Shown here: piece after piece, positions 54,924 through 64,000 of the stretch
Layout: the number at the start of each line of letters is the position of its first letter
Numbering within the stretch: the first letter of the stretch is position 1
From: Stenopsyche tienmushanensis
Taxonomy: Eukaryota; Arthropoda; Insecta; Trichoptera; Stenopsychidae
DNA length: 64,000 nucleotides
Direction: 5' to 3'
Assembly: GCA_008973525.1 (NCBI GenBank)
Contig: WACJ01000125.1
Span: 3,748,756 to 3,812,755, forward strand
Notes under the pieces: model-generated
What the model was told of the DNA's origin: nothing
Database searches by the model: none
The model's input: only the letters and a program-made list of their open reading frames with translations
Made by a program: the position numbers and the translations under genes

Positions 54924-55689
54924 AAAAAAAAATCGAAATCAATTCCTATTCAGCTTGAAAAACCAAAACCAAGTGTAATTAAGAACCACAACCTCTCACT
55001 GTCTTATTTAATACAATATGCAAACACCAATATTGAACTGATTATAATCCAATTTGTATTGAGACACGGTTCATGAAACATGTATTATTTTTAAATTAAA
55101 TAGTGTTTATTAATTGTCGCAATTATTTTTTGTTGTTGTGAATCATCTACGTTATTGCGAAATAATTGCGATTTTATTCATAGATCAACGAATGATGGTA
55201 TAGAAACTTAAAAACAAAAATACAGATATATAAGTATCAAAAGGAGTGTAAATAATGTTTAAAATAGTAATAGTAATTTCAAAAAAGTTTATTGTATGGA
55301 AAGGTCTTTTAAATTGAATGTTTATATACTGATATCATCAATAGAGTTGATCATCATTAAACAATTGGGTAATTGTCAAATAATCTTGGTGATTCATGAT
55401 GCATAGTTCAAAAACACTTTCAATAGTTATATAAAATGAATAAACCAAAAATTCGGATTTCTAGTGAATTGTCGCTAATCGCATTACAACAACAAAGATC
55501 ATTTTGATTGTCTAAAAAATACTATAAGCAGTAGTATTTTTTTAATTAGTTTTATTGTACAAAATGAAGGAACTCAATTTAAAACTTTCAAACCTAATTT
55601 CAATTTAAAACCTTATTCTCTGAATTGGTCTCTAATTTGGATGATATTAGTGAGATTAACTCAAATTAGAAAAGTAATTAATACAACTC
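54924..55689. other. AT-rich spacer
   Basis: Nothing recognised. Confidence 0.5.
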
Positions 55690-55698
55690 ATGTTATTG

Positions 55699-55720
55699 CG
55701 TCAAAAACACAATTTTGACG
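55699..55720. other. Perfect 8-bp hairpin
   Basis: CGTCAAAA, loop ACACAA, TTTTGACG. It lies 48 bp upstream of a second perfect hairpin. Confidence 0.6.
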
Positions 55721-55768
55721 TCTATGATTCGCCACGCCGCACTTTTGGTGGAAATCAATCACAAAGAT

Positions 55769-55798
55769 TTGTTTGGGTGCTGCTTTGCACCCAAACAA
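55769..55798. other. Perfect 12-bp hairpin
   Basis: TTGTTTGGGTGC, loop TGCTTT, GCACCCAAACAA, without mismatch. Length is below a typical pre-miRNA. Could be an excision footprint or a structured RNA. Confidence 0.7.
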
Positions 55799-56875
55799 TT
55801 AAATTAAGCGATCATCATGTAACCCACTATGGGAAGATGTTACCATTAATGATGATTATAAACCAAATATACATTATTCTCATAAATTATAATATATTCA
55901 CCTACAATAATAATTAAAAAAATAAGAAATATTGCAAACTTTCAGAGACCTGCTGTAACATTTTATTTGAAACAGACTCAATGTGAAATATGATCTTTCC
56001 ACTATTAATATTCATGATATAATTCCCCATATCGGACTGGAAGCTAGCCAAATTTCTTGTTAATAAGATATGATTGAGTGTTTTTCAACGAAAGAACTGT
56101 CATTTTGCGTGAAAGCCCTACGCATATTAGGGCCATTAGTCATACTAATATTGGTGTAACTCAAAAACTCTCAATAGAAACTTGCACGGAAATAGTTGGT
56201 ACACCCTCCAGGGATTATTTATAGCACTTGGCCAAATAGTTCTGCACTATCACAAAGAGAAGAATTTAAGGTTCAATTTTTGGGAGCCGGAGATGTCGCA
56301 GCGATCGCGTGAAAAACAGAACCTTCATGCGGATTCCGCATATTAATCATCCGCGAAAACTTTTGTGTTCACTCATGGCTGGCTGCCTTCCAAAACAGGT
56401 TATGATTCAAATAAAGAAGAACGATTTTTTCCGGAAATATCTTGTGAAAAAATCCTCTACGAATTGTACGTCAGAAATTACAATAATTCTTTCTTGTGCC
56501 ACACGAGGAGACTACGCTTTGTATCGTATTGTAATGTCGGCCAAAAGCACAAAAGAAATGTGTCATATCTTAAATGATTCATTTTATAAAATATAGAATG
56601 TATAAACGAATCAAAATAACATCTCTGATTGAAAATGTAAATGTTGAAACGATGAATTTCAAAAAATGCGATAGAAGTGAAACTTATTAATTTTAAGGAT
56701 TGAATAATGAGTCTCGCTCGTGAATATATATGATCCGAGCCCTTGTGAATTCCCGGCTGCAATTGTGATCTCTACGATTAAGTAAAGGTCGTAGAAGACT
56801 TTGGAGAAAGTTTTACTACCATAGCTTTTACAGAAAGCTCTAAATGATCAAATGATTACTAGGTATGTGTGTCCA
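55799..56875. other. Spacer
   Basis: 56280-56590 is GC-balanced and open in two plus-strand frames (70-95 codons) with no known motif. Confidence 0.35.
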
Positions 56876-57212
56876 AATGGTCCGCTTTTTAGACCGCTGA
56901 TCAGAGACCATGCCTGAACATGTCCACAGAACATAGTCTGCGTCCATGAACGTATTGCGCGCGCATCCTTTCTCTCCCCGTCCCCGTATCCCAAACTTCA
57001 TTTCACCAGACCGATATGCACGAACATGGTGCATATGTTAAACGTCTTGCAAAACAAATTCCGCACACGAATAATACTTGTGCTAATCCTGTAATATTTA
57101 CAAAGGTGTGCACAATAACTTCCCAATGTTTCATCCCAATCGAATACACGGCATATGAGTGTATACCTAGCAAACCCACAGCACGATGACACACATTCAT
57201 TTATATATATAG
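56876..57212 (-). mobile_element. TATATATA-headed element copy 2 joined to SGPKSG relic copy C
   Basis: On the minus strand 57212-56940 matches 26715-27060 block by block (CATCGTGCTGTGGGTTTGC, TGTGCGGAATTTGTTTTGCA, AGACGTTTAACATATGCACC, ACGGGGACGGGGAGA). It then continues into LISGLKSGPFGHT, a decayed form of the SGPKSG peptide of copies A and B. This join may show that the two repeats belong to one element. Confidence 0.5.
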
Positions 57213-57300
57213 ATTACGATCAAGTGTTGATAAAGTGGGTTAGATCCTGGACTCATATTATAAAGGTTCGGGTTCAAATCCAGAATATGGAAAAAAATTG
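57213..57300 (+). mobile_element. tRNA-derived SINE fragment, copy 2
   Basis: TAAAGTGGGTTAGATCCTGG (A-box region), ACTCATATTATAAAG with anticodon CAT, and GGTTCGGGTTCAAATCC (B box, 57265-57281) follow tRNA order, as in a Met-type tRNA. The acceptor stem cannot be closed and an A-rich stretch follows, so this is a SINE or tRNA pseudogene. It starts directly after the TATATATA-headed element. Confidence 0.55.
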
Positions 57301-57513
57301 ACTGTGTTGAATGCATAGCATTAAATAAAATATCGTCATAATGCGTAATAAAGTGATACCTACCAGTAATAGTTCATAAATAACTATACATTTTTATAAG
57401 AGATCAACATATCCATATTATATTGATTTTAATAAAATCTGCAATTTATCCATTGAATCGGCATTTTGAGTAATAGGAAATAACCTGAGATGCAAGGATT
57501 GACCATAAAATGA

Positions 57514-57783
57514 ATGTATCACTACGCTATTCCATTTTCGCCTGAGTGCACTTCTCTGCGATTTTACATAACTCAATCGGGTCCGAGCTCTTGTACAGTA
57601 AACCTAAATGGATGCCAAATAGATTCAATAGATTTAAAATGCAATTCCTCCATTATGATTTATAATCAATGTCAACTAATATATACAGACCAAGCTATAT
57701 TTAACGTCAACCTTAAGAATTCAATTGAACGCGATACAATAATATTTAACGCTGACTTTCTTATGTCAGCATCTACCAATTGA
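57514..57783 (+). CDS. Unidentified 89-codon open frame
   Basis: The frame has five spaced cysteines (SPECTSL, SSCTVNLNGCQ, DLKCNSS, NQCQLIY) and alternating hydrophobic residues (QAIFNVNLKNSIERDTIIFN), giving a beta-rich extracellular look. There is no signal peptide and no recognised family. In 30-35% GC DNA a frame this long can occur by chance, but the composition is protein-like. Possibly a fragment of a larger gene or of an old insertion. Confidence 0.25.
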   Translation: MYHYAIPFSPECTSLRFYITQSGPSSCTVNLNGCQIDSIDLKCNSSIMIYNQCQLIYTDQAIFNVNLKNSIERDTIIFNADFLMSASTN

Positions 57784-58331
57784 GCCTTTTAGACTTGAAT
57801 CCGACAAATTTGATAGAAGTTTAGGAATTTATCTGCATTTACTTTAAAATTGTTGGGCACCGTCAGTAAATCTCGTGGAAAAGAAGTATCGTTTCACTTT
57901 AAAGCCTCTTGCCTATCTTCGCCGTTACTACATTTTCACGGTTGAACTCACTTCTGAAGACATCTTTACCTACATGAAAACACACCAACGATCGCATCCC
58001 ACTATTTATTACATTTGAGAATCAGTGCTTTCATGACGATGCTGTAAATATGAAATAACACGTGGAAAAATGCTAGCCGAAACACTTTTTTGACGTATAA
58101 AGCACTCCAAGATCCGGTAATTTATTATAATTTAGAATTTATTTAAACACGTTAAACATATATTTTGCATATTATTTAAACTTATAAATAAAACAGCAAA
58201 CACACAAAATTATACGTGGAGATGAACTATTCAAAGTTGATGCAGAGTTTCTACAAACATTTTAACGAGCAGCATTCAAGAACAGGATAGTCTTAGATAA
58301 ATGCAAATTCTCTCAAAGTGATATCATAGTA
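57784..58331. other. AT-rich spacer
   Basis: Nothing recognised. Confidence 0.45.
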
Positions 58332-58533
58332 CTACATAAAAGTACTTTTTTTAATTGCCTTTTTGAAAAAGTTTCCTGTTTTTTCACCGAAAAACTTATC
58401 GAAGTGCGTTTTTACTTTTCTAACTTTGTTATATTTTTTACGTCTTAATGTATACTTTAGCGTTCTAAAGAGGTAGTAATGTGACGGTGTTAAATTTGTT
58501 GTGTATAGTGGGCGATTTAACAACCCCACCCAA
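58332..58533 (-). pseudogene. Mariner transposase C-terminal relic
   Basis: The minus strand is open for 65 codons. RPLYTTNLTPSHYYLFRTLK aligns with PPYSPDLAPSDYHLFRSLxx, with the catalytic aspartate changed to Asn. It is followed by VKTHFDKFFGEKTGNFFKKA, the usual mariner tail. The N-terminal part is gone: the relic abuts solo-LTR copy 8, which may have inserted into it. Confidence 0.8.
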
Positions 58534-58535
58534 TA

Positions 58536-58893
58536 GCGCTGTTAGTCTGAGCACATTTAATTCACCAAATTAACAGCGACATCTTCCGTCTCTCCTCAGG
58601 GTGCAATGTGTTATTTTAACAGCGCCATCTCTTGTGGCCCTGCGGAGACATTGCACCTGCATACCGACATATTGCTTCTTGCGTGTGCACCGTTGCCGGT
58701 TGAGTAGTGACGCGCAGGAGGCGGGAGAGTCGTCGGTTAGCCTTGGCTGCGGGAGGTCGTCCTTCCTACGGCCAGATCTCTCGTATGGAATAAATAGTTA
58801 TTTAGATAAGAGAGTTTTTCTATTCGACGCCCGTCTATTCCCACTTATTCGTCCAGCAATATCACGGTCCAATTAAAGAACGGACCGCCCGGG
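58536..58893 (+). mobile_element. Solo-LTR family copy 8 (nearly complete)
   Basis: TAGCGCTGTTAG..., TTAACAGCGACATCTTCCGT, the perfect inverted pair GGTGCAATGT (58600-58609) / ACATTGCACC (58648-58657), GCGTGTGCACCGTTGCCGG, GTCGTCGGTTAGCCTTGGCT, CGTATGGAATAAATAGTTAT (AATAAA), and CCCGTCTATTCCCACTTATT to AACGGACCGCCCGGGGAC. The most complete copy apart from the very 5' end. Confidence 0.8.
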
Positions 58894-59685
58894 GACTTCT
58901 TTATCGTTAGTATTCATCGAAGGGTCGGAACAGGTTCTTATCTGGAATTAAGTCATAATTTTTACATACAGGATTATTGTATAGCATTCACTTTTTGTTC
59001 CAGTTACAATTTTCCACAAAAACAGAACTTCTTCATACCGAGACAGAAGAGATGCACAGATTCTACGCCGTAGATCATGGACAACCAATCTTGAACGATA
59101 ATATCTCGATTGTTTGACGAGGATCTGATTCCACCATCCATTTCAGGATATCATCATTTAATTTTTGGGGTCATCATTTTCGAGCGATGTTCTTGAGATC
59201 CCTATTTCCATTTTTAAGCTGTTTAAACCACCGATGACTCTTGTTTAGTTTCAGAATATTTCCGTAAATGTTGGTTTCTATCATAGCTTCAATATCATAG
59301 AAATACTTATATGTTTACTGGACCGTGTCTCAACAAAAACTAACTGTGAAAGAGCACATCGAAGAAATTTTGATTACTTTTCGGTCCCTTTTTGTTTGAA
59401 GTTTTTCAAATCTTATACGTTTTTAAATTAAGTTTATTTTTCAATATTGCAAATATTAAGTATTAATTTCATTTTTGATGCTGCTTTAAAGCAATACGCA
59501 AACTATTTGTTAAAGTTTAAATATTTGAGCTTACCCACAATAACCACCAGCTGAGATTTCTAGCCATGTGATTAACAGATTACTTTATATATATTATATA
59601 AAACGTGTAATATAATTGTAAAATGGATAAGACCAAAATTGGCGAAAGTATAGTTGCTACAATTGACAATATTTTAGTGAGAATA
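58894..59685. other. Spacer
   Basis: Nothing recognised. Confidence 0.45.
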
Positions 59686-59760
59686 GACCCAGTTGCGAGA
59701 CTCCAATGATGAACCCTTTTTATAAACACATTCAAAGAGAGGCGCAGAGAGAACTTCACT
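59686..59760 (+). repeat. GTTGCGAGACTCC dispersed repeat, copy 5
   Basis: GACCCAGTTGCGAGACTCCA then ATGATGAACC and an AGAGAGGCGCAGAGAGAAC tract. Confidence 0.5.
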
Positions 59761-59805
59761 TAATCAAAACTCAAGTTTGATAATTCAGTACCTTAAAATG
59801 AATCT

Positions 59806-59818
59806 CCCCCCCCCCCCC
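59806..59818. repeat. C13 homopolymer
   Basis: Thirteen consecutive C. Confidence 0.9.
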
Positions 59819-62640
59819 TCCTTCAGTAGAAATTTAGTTCGTGCGGCACCAGTTTGATACATTTTATATGAATCTAGCTACATATTTTTGGATTGGATTG
59901 GCTTTATAAAAATCTGTTAAGCCAAAATCACATTGGTTATATTTAGAATGGAAAGTAATGTCGATTTTCAGACTTCTGAATAAATTTTAGCTTCGCGTGG
60001 TACAAACTAATAATTAACGTTGTAAGACGATAATCAGCGCTTGCCAAGTATTTTAATTGCGGAAAGACAAGTTCCTGAAGGACTGAATTATTGCGCCCCA
60101 AAAATAATGGAAAAGCCTCCCCCCACCCCTCTAGTATTTTTAAGCGTCGCTTGGGAGCGTAGGAGATATTTTGCTAGAGTTTTGTCAAATGATTAAAGGA
60201 GGACAAAGTTTGGCAGCAGCGGTGAAATATGGTACTTTGAATGAATATAAAACAAAAGGGATAGTTGCCGAAGAAGAAGGCTCCGCTGTCTGCAGACTTG
60301 AAAATATACGTGCCGTTAGGGCATATAGTCTCTTTTATCGTGCGTAAAAGATGTATTGCAGTTTAATTTTATTTTTTTGCCCTGGGCGCTTTCGAGTGAA
60401 AAACAAATGACAAAACTTGTCCAGGGCCTGGATAGCAACCTTTGCCCCACTATGAAAGTTAACCGTTAAATTTTATGTTATTATTTTTCGACATTTTTCA
60501 GCGGTGATTTACGGTGGCGAAAAGGCTGAAAAGTTGGAGCGCTGGACTTTCCAAAGACGATTCAATTATATATGGTTGAAAAAAAAAATCAGTATTCCAT
60601 CGGTGATTTATGGCATTTGAAATTTTGTTCTGATTCATAAAGCATCATCTCTATGATATATGAAAAATCGGTTCGATCTCGAGGGCCATTAAATTCATAT
60701 AAAACGTTAAAGTGTCACAATGAAAATGTACATTTTTTAATGTTTTATTATTTATAAAATATAATCTTTATTTTGTTACATTTTGGGGTTCTTGGCCGAC
60801 TTCTCGAAAAATTTCGTCGCTACGACAGTTGCTGATTGCCGCGCTGTTCGGTTGCAAAAATCGCACCGGGGAGGTCATTTGGAGCACAAGGCGCTCCATA
60901 TCATAATGATGATTTTAGTTGCGATGATCGACGAACACTCTTATTTAAAGAAATCGCGATTCTTTATCTTCGAATGCGATTCATCCCGCCTATACGACAT
61001 ACAAAAAAAGGGCTCAAAAGACGATAAGGGGAAACAATTATAATATTGAGTTCTCTCTTGAATTCCTTTTATGGGATTAATAACTATTTTGATATGGTTT
61101 TTCATAGCAAATATTAACATATTGAATCACATATTGAATGAGTAACTTATGAAAATCTAATTTGGAATCTTAGAGCATCGTAATGTAAAAAGGTCTTAAA
61201 TATCATTCCAACGTCAATGCTTACAAAGAATGTGAATAAATTAGTAGCACTTGAATAAATTCGCGATTATGACAGCCCTCCACCCTTTAGCGCGCCCGGA
61301 AGCCTTCACGGAATACAATTCAATTTCTACACAAGAAAAACATGTTTCGTGAACTCGCTCTGTCTTTCCATACGTTCTTGTAAATTCTACTTTACTGATT
61401 TGTACAATCCTGAATAATTTATCGTATGAAACGCAACGCTTTTCTTTGCGCCACTCTGAAAGATCGGGCTGAAAATTACAGGGAGCGCTGAAGAGACCCC
61501 ACGCTAAACGTTTCACACTTTCAATTTTCCGCGAATTATAAAGACCTTTTGATCCCGTGAAATTCTCCACCTTTGAAAAGAACATGTGCTAAATTATTCC
61601 CGACTTTACAGCTGGAAAATCCTTGTGAATTCTCATGCCAGTAATTTCATATGATACTAAGTAAGAGTTCTTTTAATTATAAGAGCATTTACGCAGGGTT
61701 GTACAGCGCCGGTTATGAACGCCTTTTAATTATATTTCGGTAATCATATGGATGTATTGAGTGCATTTATACCTAAATAATGATTTGTTTTGAAAGCTCA
61801 TGGATGTCTAACATGCGCTATTTGAGTTTTACAGGCAAAATCCTATGTTTGGCCCATAAGTCAACTCGGTGCTAAAGGCTAAAAACACTTGGGAGGAAGA
61901 GTGTTGGTCGTGACTCTCGCAACTTTTAATTGGTAATTTATCTTTAAGAACAAAGTTTCCTCCACAACCAAAGAGCAGGTGAGAAAACCAAGGTCTCCAC
62001 ACGTGAAGATGGACTTTCCAACATCTTTGATGTGCACAATCTACTTTATTTGTTGCTGAACATTTATCTTGATTCATTTTCGTAGACTTTCATCGTGCAA
62101 TCGATAATATATCTTCATCAAACAACTTTGTATCTATCATATCTTCAAGAATAATAAGCTCTCCATGAACTTTCTCTCTCTTATAATCTATAAATTACAC
62201 CACAATCAAAATTATTTTCTTAATTTTCTAAAATATCAAAACTCTTAATGAATACCAATGATTATTAAAACAATAAGGTTTTTACGCCAGTTAAAATCCG
62301 TTATAACTCGTCGTTAGCTAATTTTTGATAAATATTTTAGTTAAATATAAAATTGGTGACATCCCTAAACATCATATTCAATATATACGTCTGAGTAAAA
62401 TAAAGTTAGCATGTCTTTTTATTGTCTATAAACTTAAAGTGATGAAACGCACATATTTGTGCGCACGGTATTTATAGGATTAATAAGTTCGAAGAACTTT
62501 TTAAATGTTTTTTTTTTGTTTAGAATAGAAAATAGAAAAAAATTAGAATATTCGCCAAAAACGTCACAAGCGTACAAGACACCCTCGAAAATGATTTGCA
62601 TAATGCTGATTGATAAGCGAGCGAATAAAAATGCTACAGT
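59819..62640. other. Spacer with two GC-richer islands
   Basis: 60780-61040 has an 86-codon plus frame (RLQKSHRGGHLEHKALH). 61241-61585 has a 114-codon minus frame with four cysteines. Neither matches a family I know and no splice signals were convincing. The rest is AT-rich. Confidence 0.35.
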
Positions 62641-62645
62641 CTTAT

Positions 62646-62720
62646 TAACCCTTTTTGTGCCGGGCGTCGAAATATCATTGTCACTGATACTTGCTAAAAG
62701 TACCAATGTCGATATATCGT
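62646..62720 (+). mobile_element. Possible piggyBac-type end
   Basis: TTAACCCTTTTTGTGCCGGG is TTAA followed by CCC, as at piggyBac termini. No partner end or transposase was seen. Confidence 0.25.
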
Positions 62721-62776
62721 CGTGAATACGATGGCACCTTGCTTTTGCGTATCCATGTCCCAAAATAATATGCTTC

Positions 62777-63162
62777 TGTAGCGTGGGCTATTTACCATCC
62801 CTACGTAGTAGCGCTGTTAACAGCGATATCTTCCGTCTCTCTTCAGGTGCAATGTGCTATTTTAACAGCGCCATCTCTTGTGGCCCTACGGAGACATTGC
62901 ACCTGCGTACCGACAGATCGCTTCTTGCGCGTGCAGTGTTGCCGGTTGGGTAGTGACGCGCAGGGAGGCGAGAGTCGAGAAAGTCATCGGTTAGCCTTGG
63001 CTGCGGAAGGTCGTCCCTCCTGCGGCCAGATCTCTCTCTCAGAGTCAAATACTGTCAATATAGTATACATTTTTTCCAATCTTTGCCAGATCTCTCTCTC
63101 TCTCGTATGGAATAAATAGTTATTTAGAGAAGAGAGTCTTTCTGTTCGTCGCCGTCTATTAT
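62777..63162 (+). mobile_element. Solo-LTR family copy 9 (most complete)
   Basis: 5' end TGTAGCGTGGGCTATTTACC (as copy 6), inverted pair GGTGCAATGT (62846-62855) / ACATTGCACC (62894-62903), TGACGCGCAGGGAGGCGAGA, CATCGGTTAGCCTTGGCTGC, CAGATCTCTCTCTCAGAG, the 43-bp insert shared with copy 6, a second CCAGATCTCTCTCTC, GGAATAAATAGTTATTTAGA (AATAAA) and TCTGTTCGTCGCCGTCTATT. The CCAGATCTCTC block is thus duplicated around the insert. Confidence 0.8.
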
Positions 63163-63446
63163 TCTATTATTCACTTTTTAATTAATATTATTTGCATGAT
63201 ATTATTAGTATCAAATTATTCTTCCTGTATTGCGTAATAATATTATGTTCCTTTTTGAATTTTGTAAATATCATTCTTATTTTTTCTTTTTTAAAACCTC
63301 ATCAAATTATGTCTTTCTATGTATTTTGATTTGCTGGCTTCCTTCAGATAGACACATTTTTTTAGTCCACATTAAAAAGATTAAGAAGTGGTGGAAGATC
63401 TATTTTATCTCAACAATGGCATGTACAAAAAACATCAATTAACCAG

Positions 63447-63500
63447 CTTCGTCCGAATTCACCGTTTCTCTTAGGCGGGTCATTTGCATGTGCATCCCAA
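63447..63500 (+). repeat. LINE-like dispersed repeat, copy 5
   Basis: CCAGCTTCGTCCGAATTCAC matches 24190-24212. Confidence 0.4.
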
Positions 63501-63564
63501 TTAAATATTCGTTATTTAAATATATTTGCCCTTTTTACAATTCATTCGTAATAAATGTGTTAGC

Positions 63565-63735
63565 CCAGTGGGTCAGATCTGAAAAACCATACACGAGCTA
63601 CGGAATTCCCAGACAAATAAATCCAGTGGTGTCAGGTCTGGAGATCGTGCAAGCCACATAATAGGGCACGACTCCAGGCAAATAAATCTATTGGTGTCAG
63701 GTCTGGAAACCGTGTGAGCCACGAAATAGAATGCC
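63565..63735 (+). repeat. 65-bp minisatellite, about 2.5 units
   Basis: TCCAGTGGTGTCAGGTCTGG and TCTATTGGTGTCAGGTCTGG units. Confidence 0.7.
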
Positions 63736-64000
63736 CCTTAAAATAAATCCTAATTGAAGGGAGTCTTACTTCAGACAACTATAGTTAAAATAAAGAAATG
63801 GTGTCCTCAATGTGTACATACGAAGAGAGGTGGCCAATTTTAACAAATTTTGTAAATAAATTTAATAAAAACAACATAAGCATAAAAAGTATTTTCTTAA
63901 GCATGATCCTAGAAAATTGGTGTTTCTTCAAGTTTAACGACTTATTGAATGATTGGTATGACCTGTAGCATATCATTGGTAAGGACATAATCTAGAAAAA
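63565..64000 (-). mobile_element. Foldback element copy 8 (array plus right arm, cut by window end)
   Basis: A plus-oriented 65-bp array (63565-63735), then an arm in minus orientation (CTTACTTCAGACAACTATAG, ACATACGAAGAGAGGTGGCC, TTCAAGTTTAACGACTTATT). Same orientation rule as copy 6. Continues past 64000. Confidence 0.65.

Noticed and set aside
57213..57300. Functional tRNA gene
   Set aside because: A and B boxes are recognisable but no acceptor stem closes, and an A-rich tail follows. It fits a SINE or tRNA pseudogene.
61241..61585. 114-codon minus-strand frame as a gene
   Set aside because: No recognised domain, no convincing splice signals, and length attainable by chance in a GC-balanced patch. 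Kept only as an island note.

Overview
This is AT-rich eukaryotic DNA with no intact protein-coding gene. No open frame exceeds about 125 codons. The window is dominated by decayed transposable elements lying in AT-rich spacer. Mariner/Tc1 transposase relics, tRNA-derived SINE sequence, LINE reverse-transcriptase fragments, AATAAA-bearing LTRs and short GT-AG intron-like segments all indicate a metazoan, most likely an arthropod. The mix of mariner copies and short foldback elements would fit a parasitic copepod (sea louse) genome, but that identification is inference. Nothing suggests bacterial DNA.

Four repeat families recur through the window. (1) Nine copies of one solo-LTR-like sequence lie near 2.0, 7.9, 14.4, 16.6, 18.0, 27.5, 35.8, 58.6 and 62.8 kb. 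The copy at 18 kb still carries an LTR/primer-binding-site junction. (2) Eight copies of a foldback element, with inverted arms beginning CAGGGTGTTTTGCACATG, lie near 2.6, 12, 14.6, 29, 36.4, 42, 49 and 63.6 kb. Five of them enclose a 65-bp minisatellite whose minus strand still reads PDLTPLDFFVWG, a transposase catalytic-domain motif. (3) Mariner relics of at least three lineages lie at 6.1, 21.6, 32.3, 34.2, 44.1, 46.9, 54.5 and 58.4 kb, with a Tc1-type MITE at 31.6 kb and a related transposase fragment at 51.5 kb. (4) A TTAA-ended 500-bp MITE occurs at 22.4 and 53.4 kb. Its end is shared with a hAT-dimerisation-domain relic at 25.1 kb.

Minor layers include LINE reverse-transcriptase relics (13.4 and 29.0 kb), a LINE 3' tail (8.6 kb), tRNA-type SINE fragments (23.6, 53.2 and 57.2 kb), a conserved SGPKSG coding relic (window start, 38.5 and 56.9 kb), several unnamed dispersed motifs and a few perfect hairpins.

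Possible host sequence is limited to small GC-richer islands. The best exon candidates are a terminal coding exon at 46008-46126 (+), a two-exon segment at 47753-48062 (-), and small split frames at 17350-17630 (+) and 54153-54338 (+). The last three have predicted introns of 56-59 nt. Two TATA-box-plus-splice-donor arrangements, at 9.8-9.9 kb (-) and 30.3-30.5 kb (+), look like possible promoters. None of these is proven. The window is best read as intergenic or intronic DNA of a TE-rich genome.
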